From Plantago ovata (lineage: Eukaryota; Streptophyta; Magnoliopsida; Lamiales; Plantaginaceae), in the NCBI GenBank assembly GCA_028274465.1, contig CM051455.1, positions 54,826,738 to 54,890,737 of the forward strand: a stretch of DNA of 64,000 nucleotides, in the 5' to 3' direction. Shown here in pieces: positions 48,816 through 60,639 of the stretch (positions within the stretch are counted from its first letter, which is position 1; each line of letters starts with the position of its first letter). The notes beneath the pieces are model-generated. The model had not been told where the DNA came from. It did no database searches and was given only the letters and a program-made list of their open reading frames with translations. Made by a program: the position numbers and the translations under genes.

Positions 48816-48978
48816 ATATCTTCGAATTACAAGGTGGTGAGAGCCCTTGTGGTCAACTCATACTATTAGATTCGTACAAGTAGGAGTATTATCACCGTAT
48901 CTTCGAATATAAAAGTAGTGACAGCTTTTGTGGTCAACTCATGCTCCTAATTTGTATGTTTAATGTTCATGAAGCTTG
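48816..48978. repeat. ~81-bp imperfect tandem repeat
   Basis: Two copies start with tatcttcgaat (near 48817 and 48899) and contain tgtggtcaactcat. They have diverged by several substitutions. Confidence 0.7.
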
Positions 48979-49619
48979 CTAGTTATAATCCATAGCTTAT
49001 CAATTCTACTAAACTACCCCCAACATATTTCTCTTATTGATTATATCTTGTTCCTTGGTATTTTTTGATTTGCATGCTCTTAATAGTTCTCGTCTACATA
49101 AAGTTATATCCATTCACATATATTACTTGATTACAATTGATTGCAATTGATTGATATTAAACCTCAGCCTAGTTAAGTCCTTAGAGACCGACACTCAATT
49201 TAGCTTGCCATTACACTAAGTTTTGTGTGATATAGAGTTATTTTGGCATTCTATAAATATTATTTGATGCTTGATTAACGCGACATTTTTCAGTCATCAC
49301 ATACCATCGGAGAGTGGTGGTCTAACTTATTTCCCATCTCTCTCACATAATTTTAACTGGTGTGGACCATTACAATCTGACCAACCACCCCCTCCCCTTA
49401 AATCCTTGACATCCTCATTGAAACCCTAGGGTAACAATTTTTCCAGGGACCAGCCATCCATGCAAGATTCTGGAGGTGGCTCCTACTACCATACATAGTA
49501 CCATTTTATCCCCTATGTCACTTAGTTCCTATAATTTCAGATAGTCCTGTTTTGATACCGCACATTTGTAACGAATCGGTTGAGATCCAACCCATATATT
49601 GGTCTGGTGAGGTTACTCA

Positions 49620-49745
49620 TTACAGCTCCGACTGGAGCTTTTCAGCTTCGACTGGAGCATTAAAAGCTCCAATCGGAGCTATGTAAAAGTTCCAATTGGA
49701 GCTTATTCACAAATCCGTTCTGAGCAGCATAAAGCTCCATGTGGA
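49620..49745. repeat. cluster of AGCTCC/GGAGCT palindromic repeats
   Basis: At least six imperfect copies of 'agctccgactggagct' follow one another (agctccgactggagct, agcttcgactggagca, agctccaatcggagct, gttccaattggagct, agctccatgtggag). Each is itself a short palindrome. Confidence 0.8.
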
Positions 49746-50653
49746 GATATGTAAACCTCTTATCGGAGTAAACGAAACTTCGGTAAAGGAGTTCTACAAA
49801 TTAAAAAAAAAAAGGAAGAAAGAAAAGAAAAGAAAATTTCCAAAAAACTAAGGCCATGTTTGGTTTATACTTAATGAATAATGCCAATTTTGCTGGTCAA
49901 CAAAAATTGAGGATTTTGAACTTAAACGATAGATGATCTATCCTAGACTAGTGAGCCTCCGGTGGAAGAGGTATATGCAATAAGCTCTATTTGTGATGAA
50001 TTAGTTTTAGTGCATCAAATCGTGTTACGTTTATCTTTGATGATTGCTCAAGTACTTAATTCTAAAATAGTGTTGTTGAGTGTGATGTAGGTGACAATCA
50101 TGTTGGTTAATGAGGAGCAAATTTACTAATTGTAACTTTTGGTTTATCTCGTTTACGTACTACCCTTGTACACATCATATAAATGTATGTGTTTTCACTT
50201 AGGATGTCTTAACTAACTGAGAATTGGTTACATGGCATGTAGCCTAAGTACTAGTCACACAAGCACTAGTATTGAGCATGTGTCACGAGCATTGCAATAG
50301 AGAAGTATGGGGATCCTTTACACCTTTTTCTTATTGATTACACAACGTTACATACATGTGTAGTAGTTATAGAATTGCTAAAATCTTTGTTTACATTATT
50401 GTTCCTTGATTTATCACCATTTACAATACTTATTCTTACTTGCATTATCATCATTAGTTCCAAGAAGTCCAATCCAATTTCATATTTGCAAGACAATCAT
50501 TCTAAGAGTAATAAAATCGACCCGAGAGACCGACATCAATAAAAATACAACTTATATTGATTGGAAGTTGGTTTGTATAAATATAAAATACAATTTGTGT
50601 GTGATATAGTTGACATCAACAACACTTGTTCTACTTAAGCACTCGTCAAGTGT

Positions 50654-50671
50654 TGGCGGTGTTGCCAGGGA
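50654..50671 (+). promoter_or_regulatory. gypsy primer-binding-site relic
   Basis: TGGCGGTGTTGCCAGGGA differs at three positions from TGGCGCCGTTGCCGGGGA, the primer site common in plant gypsy (Athila/Tat-type) elements. It sits about 80 bases upstream of gag-like coding sequence, as expected. Confidence 0.65.
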
Positions 50672-50752
50672 ACAATTAGTATTTTTGTTATTGTTGCTTA
50701 TGTTTGGTTGTATTTGAATAGTAACAACTCTTTAACTATTAAGGAATTTCAA

Positions 50753-52110
50753 GATGAAACTTGAAGAGGAGAAGACCATGATGGAAATCAACTTGCCTCC
50801 AACAAACCGGTCTGGAATCCGAATTCCATCACATATGAAGAAGTATGGATTCAATTTGACCTTAATTGGAGCCTTATCGAAATTTGAAGAAACATAAGGA
50901 CAAAATGAATGCGAGTTCTTGAGAGTACTCGAATCCGTTGGTGGAATAATTTTCGACGAAAAGGGTTAACCGATGAAGAATTGAAGTTTTTGTTAAAACT
51001 CTAGAGTAAAGAGAAAAACTGTAACGCCTCATATTTCAGAGGTTTAAAAGGGTTGAGAACGCTACTCATGTCAACAAGGTGCACCTTTCTTTTCGGGAAT
51101 CCACCTAGAAGAACTTCAGAGTTAAGTGTGCTTGCTCTGGAGCAATTCTAGGATGGGTGACCCACTGGGAAGATCCCGGTGAGCGCACGAGTGAGGACAA
51201 AGTGCGGATTAGAACTCGTGTTGGTCTGTGGGGCCAGCATATCACCCGAGAGCAGCCAGAGTAACCTTGCCGACCCGTGGGCCGGATCTCGGCCCATTAG
51301 TGGATCGGGTCGTTACAAAAACGATGGATGAATTCACTTAAGGAGGAAGTAAACAAGTGGGATGATATGAGATACTTGTTCGTGAAGCGGTTTTTAGGAC
51401 ATGCTAGAGTAATGAGAGAAAAGAAAATGATTGCTACCTTTCAACAAAACCGAAGGAACCATTTCATGAAACTTGGAAAAGGTTTGAAGAGATGCAATAT
51501 ATTTACCTAAACATCATTTCACCCCATGAAACTATGTGAATACTTCAACGTAGGAGAGAATTACAAGTGCGAGGACCCAGTGGACACCGCATTGAAAGGA
51601 TCATTTATTAGACGCTCCTCAAAACAAGTGTTAGAAGCTTGTGCTAATGTTGCTGAAAATACAAGATTTAAAAGTGAACAAGCCAAGGAGAATAAGATTT
51701 ATGAGAAGACGACGGTTATTAAAGCGGCTAACACTTTTACCGTGATTGAAGAAGAAGCAAAATGGGCTAGTGGACTACAACAGAGTACCTAGATAAGAGA
51801 AGAATATCAAACGAGTTAAGGAAGAGGTGCCTAAGGGAGACTCTACCAATCTTAGTATTGAAGGAAAGAACCAATCCTTGGATATAAGTAACTAGTTAAG
51901 GATATTCTAACCATCAAATGAGCTAGTGAAAGAGATAAAAGCCTTGAAGGAGCATCTCAGCAAGAAGGGAAAAGTAGTATGCGAATACTTGGATAAAAGA
52001 AGTCATGAAACCAATAGAGTTTTACACTTTTTTTCATGAATACTTCACCGCGGCTAGTAAGGAGTTGAGAAGAATAAGCGGTGATGTGAATGAGGTGAGA
52101 AGGGATGTTA
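50753..52110 (+). pseudogene. degenerate gypsy gag, split by a solo LTR
   Basis: Before the Cassandra insertion it reads MKLEEEKTMMEINLPPTNRS and GFNLTLIGALSKFEET. After it (51328-51510) it reads VNKWDDMRYLFVKRFLGHAR, EKKMIATFQQNR and ETWKRFEE-like pieces. 51526-51792 then gives LCEYFNVG, VDTALKGSFIRRSSKQVLEA and CANVAENTRF. This W-D/F-L-x-R-F ... I-x-T-F-Q-Q ... A-C-A-N pattern resembles the retrotransposon gag domain of Athila-like gypsy elements. Stops and slips are frequent. No pol genes follow in this window, so only the 5' part of the element remains. Confidence 0.6.
51020..51317 (+). mobile_element. Cassandra-type TRIM solo LTR with 5S rRNA-like promoter
   Basis: This is a 298-bp sequence starting TGTAACGCC and ending GTTACA, flanked by the 5-bp duplication aaaac (51015-51019 and 51318-51322). 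Inside, 51109-51172 resembles plant 5S rRNA: 'gttaagtgtgcttg' corresponds to the box A region and 'aggatgggtgaccc..ctgggaag' to box C. A 5S-like body inside a short LTR is the hallmark of Cassandra TRIM elements. Only one LTR is present, so the internal part was lost by LTR-LTR recombination. It lies within the gypsy gag relic, in the same orientation. Confidence 0.88.
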
Positions 52111-52722
52111 TAGACTTAATTAAGGGATGATGTAAGGGATTTGGAAGAGAAGATGGAGGAAGTAAAGGAGCAACGAATGGAGAGCGTAGGATCCATAACT
52201 ATTAGAAGTGAAAAAACAACTCAGGATTCTTTTCCAAGGAGTTTATTACCTTGTCAAATATGGCAAACAAATGAAATTGTGCAACTCTAGAGACGTGTAA
52301 AATGACAAAATGACGCAATTGTTTTGGAACAAAGAGTATTATAAATGAAAATAATTATACTATATTCTTACTAGTTTAATTTAAGTAATTTCAAATTAAA
52401 TGAGTTCAGGTCACTTTTATTTCTAATCGGGTTGAATTTATTCGGATAATTTTCATATCAGATGAAATCGGATATAGAATAGTTTACCAAAATATTCCGG
52501 GTACTCGGAGAACTTCACATCACAAGCCAAACGACACGTTATAACAATTTAGATTTAATTTTAGGGTTTTAGACAAATATCGGGTTTCTTCTTTGTCAAG
52601 TACCAAAATCTCTCTAAAACCCTGCCCACCTTCACCACCGCATATCCACTCTCACCACCGGAGCAACTAAGTCTCTCCGATTCCAAATAATATTCAACTC
52701 CATAACTGCCATCCCCTCAGCC

Positions 52723-55560
52723 ATGTCCGTTAGCAGAATCACCACCCGGTTCACTAAAACCGTGCTAACTCAGCTCCGGTACTCGCCGGTTCTCTTCTCT
52801 CGCTCCGACCGAGCTAACTTCTCCTCCTCCCTCTCTAGGCAGCTTCTTCCTCACCCTCGTCAGGTATATCTTTTCTTCAATTCCTTTATTTAATCGTCTT
52901 TTTAAGATTCATTGTTTTTCTAGGGTTTAGGCCCCCAATTGTATTCCCTATTCGATTTTTTTAAATTACCTGTCCTAATTTTGCTTTATTTAGTAATTCT
53001 TGATTTTGTTTTTGTTGCGTTATTTTTTTGTCTTGTTATTGGACTATAATATTGGGAGTAGGCATTAATTGGGTTGTAAGATTAGTTTTCTTGTAATTTG
53101 ATAAATAAAGACTCCACCTTTACATGTTATCCTCATCCCTAGAACTTGATAAACTGTTTTGTTGCGTTATTTTTTTGTTTTGTTATTGGACTATAATATT
53201 GGGAGTAGGCATTAATTGGGTTGTAGTGGCATCCTAATTGGGAATTTGTTCTTGAATCCCAATCACATCATTCTTTGTGCATATCCCAAAGCATTTTACA
53301 ATATGTAAGATTAGTTTTCTTGTAATTTGATAAATAAAGGCTCCACCTTTACATGTTATCCTGACCCCTAGAACTTGATAAACTGTTTTGTGCGTTGTGT
53401 AATGTGGGATTTTTTGCCCCCTCGGTTCACTTGGTAAGTTATGTTTGTATTGCATTTAGTCTGGTTTGAGAGCAATTATGATTTATATGAGGAACTGGTG
53501 ATCCTATATAAGCTTATGGTTATGTCATTGAGGATTATTTGGTTTCTTTCTGCATCTCTATCTGTCTTCTAGCCTTGCTCAAATGTAAACAGATTCTGCT
53601 TTATCATTTTTCTCAAATGCAAATGGGTTCTTGTTGAGCCTATCAATTCCTGTAAAACTCTCTGCATGATTGTTTTGTTTAGTTTTACGTCTCTATAGTT
53701 CATTTTTCCTTGCTATTCTTGTTTATAACTTTATGGCATGGTGGTTGCAACGTTTTTTTATTTTTTTTCCTTTTTGAATGATGTGATGTTTGAAGGGCTA
53801 CTGATTTTGTCATCAGATACCTTGGATAAAGGTTCAAAATCACATCACCAAAGATGTGATTTTGTGAGTTACGTCTTGATTTATCAAGTTCGTCTTCTTT
53901 GTTTAGGTGATACCCGGAGAAGTTTCATTTCTACATCATTCAGCCCTAAATTCATCTCCCCCCTTTCAATGGTCTGGATTCTCCTCTTCTGCATCTCCAG
54001 AACCCAATGACAAAGAGGCAGCAGCAGCAGCTGGATCTGATGGGAAACCTGAAACAGGTTCTGATGCAGATTCCCAGATTGACTTCACAAAAGAAGAACT
54101 TCTGGAAATTGTGACTGCGAAGGAGACAGAGCTTGCAGAGATGAAGGATAAGGTTTTGAGGACATATGCGGAGATGGAGAATGTGAAGGATCGTCATATG
54201 CGTGAATCTGAGAAATCAAAGAAATTTGCTATTCAGGTTTGTGGAATTCTTAAAATTTGTTTACTCTACCTGGGTGTCAGGAAGACCGACTGGCAGTATA
54301 TTGTCCTTCGGGGCATCTTTCCTTCATCACTAAATTATTTATGCTTAAATATTATGCAGGATTTTGCAAAGCGCCTTCTTGATGTAGCTGATAATTTGGG
54401 CAGAGCTTCTTCAACCGCAAAAGATAGCTTCTCAAAGATTGATACTTCTAAAGATACAACTGGAGCTGTTCAACAGCTCAAAATACTTCTTGAAGGTGTT
54501 GAGATGACAGAAAAGCAATTAGCAGAGGTACTATAGTCTGTCTTCAAAGTTCAAACATTTTGCATGCACTCTTTCCTTGCATTCTGGGTGTTTGTTAGCA
54601 ATGAAATGTATTTTGCTTATTAACTCAGCTGTTAGATTGGTTAACTTGCTGTGAGAAGACATACATGACTAATCTAATAATGAATTAATTAATTAACCGT
54701 GTTGTCTTCTTGTTCTGTGGCTATACACCAATAGTGAAAATTAATTACTTTCAGTTTAAGTAAAACAAAACATAGGCTATGACTATGCCTAACTTAACCC
54801 GGAACTATTGATGTACTAATGGTTGCAATCTGTCTTTAACAATACATAAGGTAAAGGAAATTAAAATAAACACTATTGATGGAGCTTAATCAAGTCTTTA
54901 AGGCCCTAAACCTCTAAGCCAACGCATAAGAGACCAAAGCTAGTAATTGTTTATATATTGCCTCCTATGACAATTTGGGAACGCAAAACAGATGCTGGTT
55001 GTACATAGACCATTTCAATCATTATGAGTTGTATAATGCTGAGGTTTTACCAATTCTTGAGTGATAAGCTATGTGGAGTCTATGATTGACATAAGTTGTA
55101 TTGCTGGTTGTTACCTGATTTGCTGTTCCATAACTAGTATGGATTGCAAACTAATGTACTAAAGTTGTGATATATAGGTGTTCAAAAAGTTTGGACTTGA
55201 GAAGTATGATCCTATGAACGAAGAATTCGATCCAAACAGGCATAATGCTGTATTCCAAGTACCTGATGCTTCAAAGCCAGCAGGTCACGTGGCAGTCGTT
55301 CTAAAGGTATTTAAGATGCTTGACTTTGATCTATTACTTTATTCTCTTCACGGTTATAATAAGAATTCTAGATTAATATTAGTTCTTCATGGTTATAACT
55401 CTGCATGTTTGCGTATTCTCAATTGTTTTCTCCATGGTTAATATTCTATGTCCTTGACGTCCTATTTTGTTTTATTCCTACTCAGCCTGGATACATGCTG
55501 CATGAGCGGATCATAAGGCCAGCCGAAGTTGGGGTAACCGTGAATAATGAGGACGCTTAA
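52723..55560 (+). CDS. MGE1: mitochondrial GrpE co-chaperone (five exons, 280 aa)
   Basis: This is the nucleotide exchange factor for mitochondrial Hsp70, which drives ADP release during protein import and folding in the matrix. Exons are 52723-52863, 53907-54236, 54360-54527, 55178-55306 and 55486-55560, all phase 0 with GT/AG borders. The N-terminus MSVSRITTRFTKTVLTQLRY is Arg/Ser/Thr-rich without acidic residues, fitting a mitochondrial presequence. An Ala/Gly/acidic spacer (about residues 72-95) precedes the long dimerising coiled coil (FTKEELLEIVTAKETELAEM and on to about 157). The C-terminal beta-wing carries the GrpE signature: FDPNRHNAV (residues 230-238), then GYMLHERIIRPAEVGV (258-273). 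The ATG at 52723 is chosen because it opens the presequence. A stretch of intron 1 is tandemly duplicated. Confidence 0.95.
53014..53389. repeat. tandem duplication in GrpE intron 1
   Basis: A 147-bp unit (53014-53160) starting gttgcgttatttttttg is followed at once by a second copy (53161-53389). The second copy contains about 82 extra bases (around 53227-53308) absent from the first. Either the second gained an insertion or the first lost it. Confidence 0.9.
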
Positions 55561-56200
55561 TTATGCATCTGAGGGCTCAGTGTGCACCACTACAAAATTG
55601 ACATATACAGTGCTCAAGTTCTTATCTAGCGAAACTGAAAGAACTTGCCGGTCTTTAAGGGCTTTGCACCTCACATTCTGGGGGAGCTAACTATTTCTGT
55701 TTCTATACATTATATTAATTTTGTCCTGTTACTGGTAAGTTAGATAATATTTGAGTTAATAAACACTTTGATCAGCGGAGTTCAATGATTTTGTTTATTG
55801 ATGTGGTGGTTGTACTCGTGTGTCTACGTACATTTTTCAGCAATGGAGCCTCGTTAATTATTTGAAGCTTAATGTGAAGAAAGCGGCAAACTATTTGGTT
55901 GGGTTGGGTGTGTATATCTTTTGATGACCATGTTTAATTCGAAGAACTTTTCTCCCATTCTGTGCCAATTTACTTAAAGTCGTAAGCCACTTAGTTTTTA
56001 GTTTTCATTCTCATTTATAAGGACTCAAATGGAGTGGTGCATATAGCAAGAAATATACACTATCAGCTCTCAGCTTTTGCGGTAAAACACGCTGAGACCG
56101 GCAGCTTGAGGTAGAGATTTCAGAAGTGAACTCAATCAAGGGACCAACATAGCTAGAGAAAATATGCTGTGAAAAAACACTTGCCGAGATCGGTTCTATA
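55561..56200. other. 3' flank between convergent GrpE and BCL7-domain genes
   Basis: Holds the GrpE 3' UTR; 'cattatattaattttg' near 55705-55725 is AT-rich. No gene recognised. Confidence 0.5.
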
Positions 56201-56815
56201 ATCCAACTTAGTTACATGACACTATATATCAACTTATAACTACAATTTTCAACTGACAATAATTTACTTGGTACCAAGTAAGTACTTGGTTTTCCTTCAT
56301 ACTGGATAGACTGACAGATCCAAGTTGGGGGGAAATTACATAGAAGACATGAGTTCATAGATCTTGTGGACCTGAAATGTTGTGGGACATGCGTGAATAA
56401 TAACAAGTGGGGTGTACATGCCCATCAGCCCATCTCAAAGCCACAGGATCTATAGAAACTCATAATAAACCCTGTAAGAGGGTTCCACAGAAACTGAAAT
56501 CAATATATGGAGCCATTATATACATGCTATATAATTGTATTAATATATCTCTGCAGAGCAAAGCAACATCATCCATAAGACCTGACTTTACAGGTAACAA
56601 CAACCAACCCCTTTATGAGGCCAAAAGAAAGTTTACTGAGACGACTAAGCTAGCGGCATCCAACTTAGTTACATGACACTATATATCAACTTATAACTAC
56701 TATTTTCAACTGACAATAATTTACTTGGTACCAAGTAAATACTTAGTTTTCCTTCTTACCGGATAGACTGACAGATCCAACTTGGGGGGAAATTACATAG
56801 AAGACATGAGTTCAT
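56201..56815. repeat. 158-bp direct duplication of the BCL7-domain gene 3' end
   Basis: 56201-56358 and 56658-56815 are nearly identical and offset by 457 bases. The second copy overlaps the last 23 bases of the BCL7-domain coding sequence including its stop. The first is therefore a detached copy of the stop codon and 3' UTR, lying downstream of the gene. Each copy holds a perfect palindrome centred on ggtacc (tttacttggtaccaagtaaa at 56720-56739). Confidence 0.9.
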
Positions 56816-59800
56816 CTTCCCACTCTATCATCATCTTGCTTGACCAAACGCAGTTGTTAGCCCCACTGGCACCTGAGTATGAGCCATCGCCCTGACCAGT
56901 ATTCACGTTAGATTGATCTTCGCCCTGTTTCTGCAAAAAGGAAGCAACTTGAATAAAACTCATGATTTCTGCAAACATGCTTTATAGCTCCACATAATCA
57001 GAAAGGGCTAAGATACAGTTCAAATCGTTACATCGATAATACTCAATAAACAAAAACTATGCACGTAATTCCTGGCAGGAGGTGGAAATACTAAATAGCA
57101 AGGTGACTAACCTCATTTGAGGTCCCTCCATCACTGAGCTTCTGAGATGCATCTTCACTGAGCTTCTGAGATGCATCATCCACAGCCATGGTCATTTTGG
57201 CAATGCCATTTGATAGGACTTTAGTGCTTTCTGCAGCTTCCTTACTAACCTTTTCAGGAGCCTTTTCAGGAGTTCCAGTATTTTTGTTTTCCAGAGCCGC
57301 AATCTGCATAACAAACTTATCGGTTATACCAACTGGAAGTCTAGAACCGAAGTTGCCAACCAAATCTTCAACTAACATACAGGTGATTTGATCACCCTTT
57401 CATCTTACAGATAAACAGACACATTTTTGTTTCTCATGAAGAAGTATCTTAATTATAACCTACAATCATCTCAGTCCCAGTAGACATTAAGACAGGTTAC
57501 TATTTGAAGTAATGATGACAATGATAAATTTGACAATTAGTAACTTGACCATGTTAAAGTTGTATCATAAATGACAAATCCATGTTTACAAACTAATTAG
57601 CATTCATTGAAATGTTAAAACTTAAGAAAAATATGAATAGAGAATGAAATCATCAAGTAAATTGGGAACAAGCTAGACGTGACTATGGGCATATATACTA
57701 TATTGCTCATTTGTGATTCGAGTCACTTTTAAGTTGTAATGATAGTAAACAGGTGCCTATTGAATGGAAATCAAGGAAGAATTGTTTGAGATGGAAGCTA
57801 ATCATACGGAAGAATCATAAACAGCAGAGTAGAAAATGGACAACACAAGACACCACACCAACAATGAACACAAGCGGGGAAAAAGATACTATTAACACAT
57901 CTGCAACTCAAATAGGAAATCGTTATATTGTGATAGTGTGTAAAAAAAAAAAAAAAGAAAGCATATTCCCATATTATATGCCACCAAATCTAGCTCAGCT
58001 AGGAAAAGCAGTTGAAGTCACATAATCTACAAAAAGCTCAAGTAGAATATAAATTAACAGTACTATTGAAGCAACTGAACTATATTAGGAAAATCCTTAA
58101 GTGTAGTAGAATCCTCTCTTCTTTTCAATCAAGCATGATATATTAGCTCCTGATCTCATAGTCAATATTCATCTCTGTTTCGATTAAAATAAATTAAAAT
58201 TAAAGATGAGTGAAAATACTCTTTCAGTTTATTGATGGGGTGACTTATTACTACTCCACAAGAGCAGCAGCTGAGTTAGATTCTGGTGACCTATAATTGG
58301 AGAGAAAAAACCTTCAAAACTACTGCTCTGTACATACAACTTTACTTCTCGAAAAGGTTGGTGAGATCTATGTTATCCGTACTCTTCGATAATCCGACAT
58401 ACCAGTGTCGGACAACCAATACTCCAACATGTGTATGGCATATTGGCAATATGACACTTCATTTTGGGCCAAAAAGTAAAGTAAAATAAAATAAATAAAT
58501 CATGAACTAGGCAAGTCCGACACCTGGATACACACCCATTAGGGTACTTGGTGCATAAGATCAGTTTACATTCTCATGACAAGAAGTCTAGAAACAATAT
58601 TTGTCATTTTATCATACATGAAGGCAAACGATTTTAAGGTGTCTTATTAATATACTGCAACGTGTACTGTGGGAATTATTATGAAACCTATATTTTGTAT
58701 GGAAACGGGGAATGGAATCTCAAGGACACAAGTTAGTTGTTGAATAATCCAAGGAAGAGGTATCTTATTGATTTGCCGTTACGAAATGCTAGTCCTAATA
58801 GGCAGGGGCAAGAAACCCTAGTCGTTGACAAAATAAATGTCGAGCACACGTCACAAAAGTGGCCCCTTCAACCACAGAACCCGACATATGAGAGCTAATC
58901 ATCAAATTAAATGCAGCATAATTCAAGACAACACCACGTGTGGTAAGAACATGACATCAACCAAAACTAGAAATGGATAAGCTGCACCATTAAGAACTGC
59001 ACCATTAAGAAAGAGATAGCTAAGGAAGCGACGAACATGTTCAAGACAAAATCAGTGAAGCCAAGCAACACGTGGAGAGACAGAGATCTCATCTTCACAT
59101 AAAACACGGAGAAAAGTGTGAACCGTTAGGTTCTTCCAAAGCCTGTTAAATTGCCACCATCACCATAGCACTTTTCTTCGATTACACATGCAACTATATT
59201 TAGGTTCTTGTAAATTCTTTAAATTATCAACACCATGAATAGTAATTTTTCTTAGATCACACAGGCAGCTAAATTTAGTTTCTTGTAAAGTCTGTTAAGT
59301 TACTATTACCACCACTAGCTTTTTCTTCTTCTTCTTCTTCGACTTCTTCTTTTTTTTTTAATTTTATTTTTTTATTTTTTTAGTTTTTGAAAGAAAATGT
59401 ACTTAATTAATCAGAAAAAGTAAGATCAGTACAGGCTCGAATTCGGCCATTATTGGTACTGGAACAATCCGATTACCAACAATTACAATTTTCTTAGATC
59501 ACACAGGCAGCTATGTTTAGATTCTTGTAAAATCACAAAATAGTAATTTTCTTAAATCACAAACACACAGGCAACTATATTTAGTTTCTTGTAAAGTCTG
59601 TTAAGTTACTATTACCACACTAGCTTCTTCTTCTTTTTTAATTTTATTTTGTTAAAAAAATGTGCTTAATTAATCAGAAAAAGTAAGAACAGTACAGGCT
59701 CGAATTCGGCCATTATTGGCACTAGAACGATCCGATTACCAACAATGACAATTTTCTTAGATCTCACAGGCAGCTATATTTAGATTCTTGTAAAATCACC

Positions 59801-60534
59801 AAATAGTAATTTTCTTAAATCACAAACACACAGGCAACTATATTTAGTTTCTTGTAAAGTCTGTTAAATTACCATCACCACAAATAGTAATTTTCTTAGA
59901 TCACACACACACAGATGCTTATGTTAAGGTTCTTGTAAAGTCTGTTAAATTACTATGACCACCAATGGTAATTTTCTAAGATCACACACACAGGTAACTA
60001 TTCCACTTCATTAAAAAACCAACTGATCCACCCTGCATTGTGATCTATTAAAGCCTTTCCCTAGCAACTTGAGATGAATCCAAAACACAAATGCAATTAT
60101 GCAAATTGAACTAGTTACACTTCCCTTTTTTAAAGTAAAATTTAAAAAAAAAAAAAAAAAGTAAACAAATTCACATTTCACAATTCACATTCCATTTGAA
60201 ACAAACATGCATGGGAAACCCAAAAAATAAAAAACAAAAACAAAAACAGAAACCCTAGGGTTTGAGTTGAGTTGAGAAAAAAAAACTACCGGAATGTAAC
60301 GGAAGCGGCGCTTGGTAGAGAGTTCCTCAGCTTTAGCTTCCTCGTCGGAGATAGGAACCCATTTGTAAACCATAGCCGGACGAGAATTACGACCTCTGGA
60401 AGACCACCTTCGCATTGAACCCACTGCTTCCTCCACTTCCTGACCGGGCCATTCATCAACGGAGGGTGTGGGGGCTCCGGCTGAGGAACAGTACCGTACC
60501 TGGAAGCAGCGGTCCTACCCGGCCTGGAGTCCAT
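56793..60534 (-). CDS. BDH2: BCL7-domain protein, probable SWI/SNF subunit (three exons, ~191 aa)
   Basis: Exons on the minus strand are 60534-60290, 57303-57112 and 56930-56793, with GT/AG borders. The protein starts MDSRPGRTAASRYGTVP. It has EWPGQEVEEAVGSMRRW, then MVYKWVPISDEEAKAEEL (VYKWVPI is the core of the BCL7 N-terminal domain, about residues 56-62) and KRRFRYIP at the exon 1 end. IAALENKNTGTPEKAPEKV and a repeated DASQKLS follow, and it ends EWEDELMSSM. In plants, BCL7-domain homologues (BDH/BCL7) are SWI/SNF chromatin-remodelling subunits. Exon 1 needs one extra base near 60462 to join the two frames; with it, the phase fits exon 2 exactly. This is an assembly slip or a real frameshift. 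Family assignment rests on the short motif and on gene order; the symbol is tentative. Confidence 0.7.
59160..60010. repeat. minisatellite-like repeats in BCL7-domain gene intron 1
   Basis: A block of the type 'aattttcttagatcacacagg' followed by 'cttgtaaagtctgttaa' recurs at least five times. A longer module containing 'gtacaggctcgaattcggcc' occurs twice (about 59430 and 59693, roughly 264 bases apart). The rest of intron 1 (57304-59160) shows no gene. Confidence 0.75.
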
Positions 60535-60639
60535 CGATTGTATCGGTGTTGTTGTTTGTTTGAGCTGCTCACTCACCGCTTGAGAGAGAGAAATGTGTGT
60601 GTAATGAATGGGAAAATTGGATTTATGTAGGAATCCAAA

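Larger units (their letters stand above)
47835..50650. other. probable decayed LTR or leader DNA of a gypsy element
   Basis: No gene is present. The block ends just before a gypsy-type primer site at 50654, so at least its right part is likely a decayed LTR. Texture such as 'gcgccccgcc' and 'gcgccccgct' (48357-48383) and 'ttaacgcgacatttttcagt' (about 49277) is retroelement-like. The left limit of any LTR cannot be fixed. Confidence 0.45.

Noticed and set aside
51109..51172. A 5S rRNA gene
   Set aside because: The similarity covers only part of a 5S gene, with many changes, and lies inside a 298-bp LTR-like sequence with a target duplication. Cassandra explains it better.
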